DNA of 64,000 bases, taken from NCBI GenBank assembly GCA_934045905.1, contig OW203764.1, positions 27,020,954-27,084,953 of the forward strand. The letters are read 5' to 3'. The stretch is from Leuctra nigra. Lineage: Eukaryota; Arthropoda; Insecta; Plecoptera; Leuctridae. The translations under genes were made by a program, and so were the position numbers. Every line of letters begins with the position of its first letter. The stretch's first letter is position 1. Below the pieces are notes generated by a model that did no database searches, had not been told where the DNA came from, and saw only the letters and a program-made list of their open reading frames with translations. Shown piece by piece: positions 31,354-41,600 of the stretch.

Positions 31354-34300
31354 CTACTTGGCGTCGCTGTAGAACGTCTGATTGGAATCCGCCTGCGGAA
31401 ACCGTTGCTGTGGGGCATTGCTGGGCGACGGCAGTTGATATCGTTGCTGTGCGTTGCTCGGCGAAGGAAGCTCGGGTGGTTCGCTTGACTCTGGTACTTT
31501 GTTGAACGAGAGATCGCTGCCGCTCCACATCGAGTACAGGTGCGCACGTATTTCCTGGACAACAGGAAGAATTCTTAGTGGAAAGAATATATAATCTTCA
31601 AAGCACCAAATGAAACTTGATCACGGATAGCTGTCATAATTATTTGCAAAATGTGACTGACTATTGACCAACAAAAAATTCAGTACAAATAATTCAGTAC
31701 AATAAAACTCTTATCTACGCGGTAAAATTATTATACAATATTTAAAATAAATAAATGGGATGAAATATTACAAGTATTACAAGTAAATGCATTAATTAAG
31801 CAATGGGCAATGACGCTACAGTTTATTCCATTTCAAAAGGGGAATGGAAGTTCCAAGAAGTTCGCAATTCTCCCACAGATGGCATAGTTTGCAGTACCAC
31901 TGCCATAAAAAATTTGCATTGGTGATTATCACTCATGTGTTGGAACGACCACTAGATCTTTAAATCAGTCATAAAATAAATAATTTATCACTTGTTGCCA
32001 TAAAATCCTCTATTTAATAACCTGGGTTAACAAAATACGTATAAAAAGTAATTTAAATCTGTTGTAATATGTTAGTACTTTCTCAGCTAAGTTGGCAGAC
32101 ATGTTGTTTCTCTTGTCTTGTTTCCCGCCTTCAAGGAAGACAAGAGAAACAACATGTCTGCCAACTTAGCTGAGAAAGTACTAACATATTACAACAGATT
32201 TAAATTACTTTTTAAATGTATTATGTTAGCCCAGGCTATTAAATAGAGGATTTTATGGCGACTAGTGATAAATTATTTATTTTATGACTGATTTAAAGAT
32301 CTAGTGGTCGTTTCAACACATGAGTGATAATCACCAACTGTAGAATAGACTGTACATTTACACAATCCTGATTCCTGTTACATATTTTCAAACTATAAAA
32401 AATGGTAATGTTCATGCTGATATAAAAACTTACAGCGCTTCCTTCCGATCCCGTGGATGACCGTGCGTGAAGCGAGTAGCTTGACGAGGAATCGGTTGAT
32501 GAACTGCTCTTTCTGGAGGCCAACACATCTGCATCCAACATGTACCTAACACACCAAGTAGTAATCAACACGGCATACAGTACAGAGACAGGGCTAGTTT
32601 AATAGTCTAATTCATTATTGGAGGACCACAATCACAACATGCGTATGGTTCAAAAGACCTTTCGACACTTTTGTATGGTAGAAACATTTTTTTTTTGTAA
32701 AACAATCCTAGACCATATGAATTAGTTGTAAACTTAATCATCACTGACAAATGAAACTTACATATCCGGTGCTTGCCAGCTGCCGCGATGTGAGGAAGGT
32801 GAGTTGCTCCCCCTCCGAGACGGTGCTCCACTCTCTAATCCTCCGTTGTCCCCCCACCCACCACACTCTGTCTGAGGCCCATCGTATGGGCAAGCAGTCA
32901 GAGTTACACCTGAAACAAGCGTAATACAGACTTGTTAAAATATAGCTACTGCAAGATTCATGGCATTATATTTGATTGTATTCTCTTAGGCATTTGACAA
33001 CGAAAACTATGTAGAAGGTAAGGTACCTAAAATAAAATCTTAAGACGGCTGGGTAGTGAGTTTGACCTTGAAGAGTTTTTTAATCGATTATTATTAATAT
33101 CTTTTTCCAGTGTAATTGTTAACAAAATAGGGCTATGGACGTGAATTCAGAACAGTTCAATGAAAATAATTTCATAGTTTGGAATAAGTTATAAGTTTTA
33201 TTTTGTCCAACAGGTGTTTAGAACCCGAAAATTACTAAATTTTCGGACACAATAAAACTAATAACTTATTCCAAACTATGAAATTATTTTCATTGAACTG
33301 TTCTGAATTCACGTCCATAGCCCTATTTTGTTAACAATTACACTGGAAAAAGATATTGATAAAAATCGATTAAAAAACTCGTCAAGGCCACGCTCACTAC
33401 CAAGCCCTCTTAAGTTTGGCTCGATAGAAATATTTGTTTCAAAGAAATCACATGGGTAGGTAGGTGTGTAGCTATAGGTAAGTTTAGAAATTTCACTGTG
33501 CAGTAAGATTCAAATATACATGGGAAACCGTCGCAACCATCACTACTTTGAGAGAAGGAGAACATAAACTTGACAAAAATGCTCAATTTACTGGAAAAAA
33601 TACCGACTACATACTATTTGTTTAACAACTTTTAAGCTGTCAAAACTCCACTTGAAGTCCCATCTAACCCAAGAAATAGAGCATTTTTATGTATCTCCTT
33701 CTCTCATTACACAGACGGTAGCAGCTTTTGAAATCAGAAGCACGTGACAAGTGTTATGTATACAATGAAATGAAGTTACATTTTACTTTCATATCAGGTA
33801 CGGACATATGAAGAGGATGGGAGAAGAGAGGATACCATATAGAGAGGCAGAGCGTGCAGCCATGGGTGGCAGAAGAAAGGCAGGAAGACCTAGAACTAAA
33901 TGGATGAACGGAATAGAGGCAGCCGCAGAAGAAAGAGGAGAGTGTTGGGGAGTAATTACAACAGAGAAGTGGTGGGAAGACAGAGAGAGATGGAGGGAAC
34001 TGGTGGAAAGAGAGGAGCCTGAAGAAGTGGAAGAAGAGATTGAAGAAGTGTGGAGTGTCGGACTTGGCAAGTCGGCTCTAAGATCACAAGTGCCCTAGAA
34101 CATTTGTGGAATCATCCCATCCCCTGACCCGACAATAGTTGGAAGCAGGGTCGTGATATTTATTTATTTATCAAGCTCATCAGGTAGTTGCCACATTGCT
34201 TAATTGTGCTACAAATATCCTTCACTTGGGACTCACCAGGTAAGTGCTGACTGGGCCCGGGGTGGTACAACTGTGTGGATTGAGCGAACGCAGGACGACA

Positions 34301-37300
34301 AGACAACAGTTGGATTACGTCCTGAAGTTCATCTTGACTCGCCAGCGACGAATGCCACCCTGACTCTGCACAACAAAATAACAACAATTACTTTTAAGGA
34401 CAGTAACTATTTTGTAACTAATGTGTGTACACGAACGGTCATCCCTAGATTACAATTATGCAAAGTCTCCTGAACAGTGTCAGCAATTAATTGAAGTGCC
34501 CACCTGGAGTGTTTGATCGGCTTCTGTCGTGTGCTGGTACAGACAGCTTGCCCGACGAATTGATGCGGCTGTGAGCATCGGCCATGGCTCGCGACGTGTC
34601 CCACGGCATCGACCATCGTCGCATCTGTCCGTCGGTGGCCTCCCCCGGAGTCTCGACGGCCGCTGCTTCCGACCATCGACGCTGTGTTCCTTGCAGCGAG
34701 CTCAGAGTCAAGTGGGCGGGGCTGCGGTTAGCGACGCGGTGTGGTCCTGCAGGCCGATAGACAAGAGTCAGGACAGTTCATTTGCATAACACACATCTGT
34801 CTCACATGTCTTGCAGAGAGACAGGAAATCCCAGGCATGTTTTATTTACAAGCAGATCAACGTTCTGATTGTCTTCGATTTCAAGTAGACAATCAGAACT
34901 TTGGACTCTGGATGTGACTTTGGAAAGGTGATTCTCACAACTGTCTTATTAAATCAAGGATTCTTGTATTTTGCCGATTAATTAGAAAATTTAATGTTTT
35001 ACAACCTAATTAAGCTACAGGAAACTTCTACAAGGATGCAAAAGCTTCCACAATCTTAAAACTTACATACAAATAAAATAACCTTTTGTTATAAGACATG
35101 GTATTTTTTAGAAAATTTGTAATTGAAAAGTCACCTTTAATGTAAGAGAGCATGTAGGGTACCCATTGATATAAAAAAATATGTAAATCCGTATAATCCA
35201 AACATTAAACAATAATTAATATTCAACGTAAAAACAATTCCAAATTCCAATGAACTTTAAAAGTGTTTAAAAATAGACTCTCTTCATAGCATTAGGAATC
35301 TATTACATAACACTTTAGAAATAGAAGCTCGGTCCTTACCTTGTGCTGGTGTGTGCAGTCGAGAGAAGCACTGCTGCAACTTGCCGACGCTGCAGTCTGC
35401 GTCATGGCGCTGACCCGCACTGTCGCAGCAGTTGGAGCTGATGGAACCGAGGTACTCACAACACGAGGCGCAGAACTGGTAGTGCAGGTTGACAAACGTC
35501 ATGAGGATGCCGCACAGCACTTGCTGAGAAGTTACAACAACGTATCATTTACTTATCACTCAGAAGTGTTGTCCGAATGATGATTGATGACCGATTGATG
35601 AATTATGATTCACTCATTTTTAAAGCTTCAATAAAAAAAGTTTATAAATTTACTTGACCACTTTAACAACGTTCTTTCATAATTAGAGCTCTATCAATTT
35701 TGGTTTATTATTTTACTTTACATATTATTATACTTACTAATAGAACTGAAAAAAGCTTTGCAATATTGTCAATTGATCTGGAAAATCAAGTAGGTACCTA
35801 CTTATTTGTAGAATAGAAATTAGACAAATAAAGCTGTAAAAGACAATAAAACAATTTTACTTGGGGAGAGAAAGACAATTGATCTTTAAACCAACTTATT
35901 CAGAACTAGACACATAGGTAACTAGTAAGGGTCTGTGTATGGTATTCATTACATATCACAATAAGTGGGTAGGTACCATACTACACTAAACATTATGAAG
36001 ATAAGAGACATGACCCCACCGGAAACCCCACCTGATTGTTCTCCAGCCATCTGCGTTGAGTCTCGACATCGGCGTCAGCGCTGGTTGCAGTGTTGACTTC
36101 TTGCAACGCAGTCAACACTTGAGTCTTGACGGCAGAGCTCGCTACGGTGGTGACCTTGACGAGCTCCTCCCATGCAGCCTGGCACTGTGTCGCCAGGCCG
36201 TGGCAAGACGATGTGGGATCCAACACCAACGCAGACAACGAGTGGGAGAGACGAGATCCTGCCCCGCACAATCCATTCAGCATCTGAAAGTCGGGTTCCA
36301 AAGCAAGATGTATTACTGGTTTGTTCACTTTCAGAAGATTCAGAACGATTCACTACGCTTCATAGCTCATTCATTGGATTGCAACAGGTGTTAGCATGAA
36401 AAATCCTGATAATTAGGTACGGGTCCTGACAGATACTTATAAAATCAGAGTCTTACTTTTAATCAAAATCTTACATTACATTTGAAGCTCTATTTGAGAT
36501 TGGTGGTGGTGGATAAAGACTACAACGACTGAACCAGACATTGACATTGTGATGGGCTTGGTAGTTTCTAATTAATTCCTAAAAGTGTAATGATCGTAGT
36601 AGTTTTTGTTTTATCCTTCTAACTGGGTTTGCAGTTATAAAACATATTGATGCACATATATTTTGTTTGGGTGTGACTACGATCCCGACAGCCGGGACTT
36701 TCAGGTTAAAAAAATAGTCCCGACCGTAGGTTTTACTGGGCAGCCTAAGGAATAAAACTCTCTATGGGTAGACAAATTCGAACTGGGCAACTTAAAAAAA
36801 ATAACTCTATGGTTAGGCAGAATTAAAACTTGTGAAAATTACAAATAAAAAAAAATTTGCTCCCGGCCGGATTCGAACCGACGACCTCTTGCACCGTGGT
36901 CCAGTACGCTATCCATTGCGCCATCTGGACGGTCATACTGAAAGCCGTTCTTAACCAGTATATAAATAAACAAGGCCAGTCGGGACTATTTTTTTAACCT
37001 GAAAATCCCGGCTGTCGGGATTTTAGTCACTACCATTTTGTTTACCTAGCAGAAGACAATTAAACTAGTTTTCTCTTTGGGCCGAGCCATAATACACGTA
37101 GATAGGTAGGATCTTTATCAAGGTAAGTACCTTCTTCAAAATACAATAGAGCAATAGGTACAATTATATTAGATTATTACAAAAACTTAGTTAGGTATAA
37201 TGATTTTCTAACCTGCAAATAAGTGAGCCAGCCACTTAGGCAATCGGATACGTCTTTCGGAGAAGCGCTCAAAAGTCCGACGGATGGAAAACCATGTTCA

Positions 37301-38021
37301 CCCATTCCACTTGACATGTTCCCACTTGAAGATTCACCGCTTACTTTCAGACTAATATAGAAAAAAGAAACAATAGTAGCCAGTAGGTACATTATGGGTT
37401 CTAAATAACCATGTTCACCCATTCCACTTGACATGTTCCCACTTGAAGATTCACCGCTTACTTTCAGACTAATATAGAAAAAAGAAACAATAGTAGCCAG
37501 TAGGTACATTATGGGTTCTAAATATTATCTATGTAGATCTACGGTCGGCAACACAGGCCGAGTTGATAGCTGTGATAGCATGGCCAGTGATAGGCCGGCC
37601 TTGCTAAAGCAGTACCTACACTCTGCTTGTTGCTGAACAAGCACAAACCAGAGGGGTAGGTACATTAACCAAATTTTGCATTTTGAATACATGCATTTTG
37701 AAATTTAGAGTTGGTTTTGGGTCTGGGCCGACACGGGGAGTAACTAGATTCATGTAGGCCCTACCTATCATTTGATCATTGTATTTTGTATTGTGTATTA
37801 TTTCAATAAAATGAACATTTTGGAAAAAGTGTATAGCATAGCATGCAGCAATGAAAGTGGATGAGGAATGTAACTAACCTGTCATGAGGTTGCAATGAAG
37901 TTGCAGCCATCAAATTTTCGATGTTGGGTTGACTGCGTAGCCTGCTTGGATTCGAACACGAACTTCGAGAGGGAGGGGGCTTACTACGACTGCATGAGGG
38001 TGTTTGCTTCATGTTAACCAT
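31354..38021 (-). CDS. GARRE1: GARRE1/KIAA0355-like protein (9 coding exons)
   Basis: Minus-strand exons: 38021-37879, 37351-37213, 36283-36032, 35523-35340, 34746-34504, 34365-34237, 32909-32762, 32545-32434 and 31554-31354. All are GT/AG with compatible phases, giving about 516 aa. From memory, four blocks resemble human GARRE1 (KIAA0355), an effector of Rac1/RhoG linked to the CCR4-NOT complex and P-bodies. They are the helical N-terminal region (DVSDCLSGW to about residue 200, with VKTQVLTALQEV and VNLHYQF), SQDELQDVIQLLS near 327-339 (human TDQEMQEVIDFLS), a Ser-rich run SSSSTDSSSS, and YSMWSGSDL near the C-terminus (human FSMFSGPDL) followed by ELPSPS. It is half the human length and lacks the long Gln/Pro-rich middle. 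RRWSEA and RRWSMPWD (exon 5) are distinctive. Exon 2 has two possible acceptors because of a 117-bp duplication. Use of the distal one adds 39 aa. Confidence 0.68.
31919..32337. mobile_element. Long foldback element in intron 8 of the GARRE1-like gene
   Basis: Arms of about 200 bp (TTGGTGATTATCACTCATG at the left, its complement at the right) pair closely up to a short loop at about 32120-32140. They include AAACAACATGTCTGCCAACT with its inverse. Sequence differences between the arms are few. Confidence 0.7.
33040..33414. mobile_element. Foldback element in intron 6 of the GARRE1-like gene
   Basis: The outer TTAAGACGGCTGGGTAGTGAG pairs with CTCACTACCAAGCCCTCTTAA. The inner ends ATTCAGAACAGTTCAATGAA and its complement also pair. 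The arms are about 160 bp with a short centre near 33215-33250. It is non-coding. Confidence 0.7.
33800..34170 (+). mobile_element. 3'-terminal LINE fragment (LINE-b)
   Basis: The frame at 33808-34098 encodes the C-terminal end of a LINE protein like that of LINE-a: GRRKAGRPRTKW, TTEKWWEDRERW, then a Glu-rich tail. The 3'UTR word CTGACCCGACAA parallels CTGACCTGACAA in LINE-a. The tail is ATTT repeats. CATCAGGTA-like words on both sides may be a target duplication. It sits in intron 6 of the GARRE1-like gene in antisense orientation. Confidence 0.75.
36673..37030. mobile_element. Inverted-repeat element carrying a tRNA-like sequence
   Basis: The left end GTGACTACGATCCCGACAGC and the right end, complementary to GTGACTAAAATCCCGACAGC, form long inverted repeats that also include AGGTTAAAAAAATAGTCCCG. 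It lies in intron 2 of the GARRE1-like gene. The tRNA-like segment at 36858-36934 is inside it. Confidence 0.7.
36858..36934 (-). tRNA. tRNA-like sequence (Arg-type A box), probably a pseudogene
   Basis: The minus strand has TGGCGCAATGGATAGCG, the A box typical of tRNA-Arg, and a T arm GTCGG-TTCGAAT-CCGGC. The acceptor ends do not pair well and the anticodon stem is poor, so I treat it as a tRNA-derived or pseudogene copy captured in a transposon. Confidence 0.45.
37290..37523 (-). repeat. 117-bp tandem duplication spanning a splice acceptor
   Basis: 37290-37406 and 37407-37523 are essentially identical. Each copy has the polypyrimidine tract, an acceptor (TATATTAG on the minus strand) and the first 20 codons of exon 2 of the GARRE1-like gene. 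The unit is 39 codons, so the frame stays open through both copies. Confidence 0.85.
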
Positions 38022-38674
38022 TCTGCAACAGGATGGCGAAGTGGAGCTTCACATCCTCTGTCGCCATCTACAAGGAACAACGTAATTAATCACATTGATT
38101 CACACCGATTCAAACAATTTGTTTGGCATTTATATTTTCATACAAACATCATAGTCTAGGATTTCCTATAATAACCTCTATGATTAGAATATGGTTTAAG
38201 TAACAACAACAACAAGCAATATCTTAACACTTAATATTAAGGCACAAGTGAAGGGATATTGATTTAAAGTGAATTAAAAAGCAACAGGCGTTTCTAGGTT
38301 ATCAAGGTAAACATCCCCCAACTCTCATCAGCGCGAGAGTTTTGCGAGCTCATGTCATAAAATTAAGATCTCTAGACTTTGTACAGTAATTAAAGAAAGA
38401 CAATAGTACCTTAAAAACCTCACACTTTCAACCACACAATTTTGTAGGGACTATTTTGGATACACAATGAAATAATAAAGCAGCAAAGGTCCCGAGTTCG
38501 CGTCTCCAAACTGCTCTGCTGACCTACATTCCTCTGCGCATACAAATCGCGCAAGACAGCTACAAATTTTCCCGCCAATGTTTGATTTTTGATTGATCGT
38601 AGATTGAGTGCGGTGCGGGCGGGTTGCGTTGCATGTGGTTTGGTTGTCAAAGTTCAATAAAGAAATCGATCAAA
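38022..38674. promoter_or_regulatory. Shared divergent promoter region
   Basis: About 650 bp separate the divergent first coding exons of the GARRE1-like gene (minus) and the CYTH gene (plus). The part at 38480-38640 is GC-richer and lacks repeats, consistent with a bidirectional promoter. A good acceptor-like CTGTTGCAG just before the minus-strand ATG hints at a 5'UTR intron. Confidence 0.4.
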
Positions 38675-41600
38675 ATGCCAAGAAACGTTGAGATCAAAGC
38701 CAAAATTCAGAATCTTGAACATATAATTGAAAGATCAAAATATTTAAGCAAGAGCGCCGGAGAGATAATTAAGCAGGAAGATGTGTTCTTTGTGACCAAA
38801 GAGGGCAGGCTCAAGCTACGAAGTTTTGAGGTTAGAAATCCAAATTACCTTTCATTGAGTTTGAGTTTGATTTATTACCTAGTTACAAATACATACATTC
38901 ATTACATTCATTTCATACATTACATTCATACATTTGTATACATTCACCTTGGCTAAACCAAAGATACTAATATATGGCTTACGGCTAAACCCTCCATCCA
39001 CCCCTCTCGTTTAGGAAAGATTAGCCTAGGTTAGCTTTTAATGCCGTACGAAATAGCATTGATCGCACCTGGTAAACCTGTCAAAACGTTTCGTGAATGA
39101 CCCCCCAGTCGATCAACTTTTCCAGTGACCAGTCGTGGGGTTGGGAACTACCTTTAAGCTAAAGTAAATGTATAAGGAGGGTTTAGGAAATTTATTTACG
39201 AGACTACCTAGTTGTATTTATCTACCTAGGTACCTACCTTACCTTTTCATTGAAGTAAAGCCGGTTTCACATAAAGCGCGTTTTGCGTTTCACGTTTTTC
39301 TTTCCGATCAATCACACGTTTAGAAGCCGCTCAAGGGAGACTTCTGATTGGTCAATAAAAAAGACTCGAAACGCAAAACGTGAAACGCGCTTTATGTGAA
39401 ACCGGCATTAGTTGCAATTTCCAATATCGCAAATATCATATTACTACTAATGTTTATTGTTTGGTAAGTTGAACAAGTTATTTACAAGTGTAGGTACAAA
39501 TATGAACAAAGTTATTTCAAGTAGATCCTATACTAGCCTAGGTTCGCTATGTGAGGGAGGTTATTTAGAATTCCACCTTTTACTTACAGGTGCAAATATG
39601 CTTGATAGGCTAGATAATATGTACACCTGAGATATTAAGACACCTGGGGGGTCATTCCTGTATGCATTTTCACTCTCTTATCTTAACATTTAAGACAGTA
39701 GCAACCGTTGTTATGGACGTTAACATTGGAGTAAAAAAAATTTACGATAAGATAGCTACTAACTTAAGAGACTAAAAACGTACAGGAATGACACCCTTGC
39801 TCCACAATGAAATCATTTCTAATGACCATCGACAGTGATGAACGTAAAACTATGGGTACATTTTAAATTATACAAAATGATTCTATGCTATTAATAAAAT
39901 TAATTTAAATTTTAAATTTTCAGACAAATGTTTTGAAACAATCTGAGCTCATATTCTACAACCGGCCGGATGGAGATGGACCAAAATTAAGCTCATATGA
40001 GAAATGTGATGTGCTCGATAGTGTAGGTCTGACTTGTGTGCTGGAGAAGGCTCTGGGAAAGAAAGGAGTCGTGAAGAAAACTCGACAGTTGTTTCTAGTG
40101 GGCCAAACAAGAGTACACATTGACCACGTTGAAAACCTGGGAGACTACATGGAGTTAGAAGTAAGTAGTCCTAGTAATAGGTACCTATGTATTGAATGAT
40201 CAATGCAAATTCCCATTCACTTCGATAATCCCAATGGACCACTAGTCATTATCTTGCTATGTGACGTCACGAATAAAACAGAAGGATGTGGGCCGTGACC
40301 GTCAAGAAGGCTGTGACAGCACAGTAATCAATAACTTTATCAAGTAGCAAATGAATCCATTTTGAAATTCAACTGTCTTTCCCCCACACGTTTGATTGGC
40401 TCCCTCTTCCACTATATGGACAGTGCTGCTCTAGTGTGAGTAAAGGAACTATTATACTACATTGACTCCTCCCATCACCATTGGTCCATTCTGTCATTAT
40501 ATTTCAAACAGTTAAAAATGTCAATAAGAGTAAACTTTCTTGACCGATTGGGCTAAAAATTTGTAAAATAAGGGATAATGGTAGTTTTAATAGCTATGCA
40601 AAATAAGTTGATCTGACCATTTTTATTTTCGACCAACAGAAGATTTTTTTAAAACTATAACCAATCAGAGGGCAGCGCTTAAAATCAATCCCAGACTAAA
40701 TTAGAATGATGTTAGCATGTGTGCAAAATTTCAGCTCAATCGGGAAAACAATGTAGGTACCTAACCTACAGTGTCGGGAAAAAACCGCAAAAAAGCAGAA
40801 AGTGTCCAAAAGAGCCTAATGGAGACCCTCGCACAATTAATTATTTTATTGTAGGTAGCCCTGCTGAAAATTCTTGCCAAGATCTTGCAAGATCTTGCAA
40901 GATCTTGCTAAGATCTTGTATTAACCAAGATCTTGCCAAGATCTTGCTAAGATCTTATCAAGATCTTGGATTTACCAAGATCTTGACAAGATCTTGGTAA
41001 GGTCTTTGCAAGATCTTGTATTAAACAAGATCTTGCTAAGATCTTACCAAGATCTTGGTAATATCTTGATAAGATCTTATCAAGATCTTGACAAGACCTA
41101 ATCAAGATCTTGCTAAGATCTTACCAAGATCTTGCCAAGATCTTACCAAGATCTTGGTAATATCTTGATAAGATCTTATCAAGATCTTGACAAGACCTAA
41201 TCAAGATCTTGCCAAGATCTTACCAAGATCTTGGTAAGATCTTGGTAATATCTTAATAAGATTTTATCAAGATCTTGACAAGACCTAATCAAGATCTTGC
41301 CAAGATCTTGCCAAGATCTTGCTAAGGCCCTTAGGAAAATTTCCTATAGTATATTTTGAAGTAGGTATTCCAAAGTATTATGTAATAACGTGTAGTAAAC
41401 TATAGTATGTGCTATAGTACTTGAAGTACATGCAAAAACTTACTCCATAATACCATAGATTACTGAAGTAAATTCTACAGTATCGGTGGTAAACTAAAGT
41501 ATAAACTACAGTATTTTTACTACCGCTGAAATAGACTGTTTTTTACTCTGGAGTAAATATACTTGACCTACTGTAGTAATTGTTGATAAATAAATAATAA

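Noticed and set aside
34160..34387. Separate small protein near 34.2-34.5 kb
   Set aside because: The minus-strand frame is exon 6 of the GARRE1-like gene, with an acceptor at 34366 and a donor at 34236. The rest is intron.
35993..36399. Overlapping open frames on both strands
   Set aside because: They are shadows of exon 3 of the GARRE1-like gene (36283-36032, minus), which alone fits splice sites and phase.
40878..41330. CRISPR-like array
   Set aside because: The units are contiguous 10-bp palindromes with zero to two variable bases and no unique spacers. The context is a eukaryotic intron.
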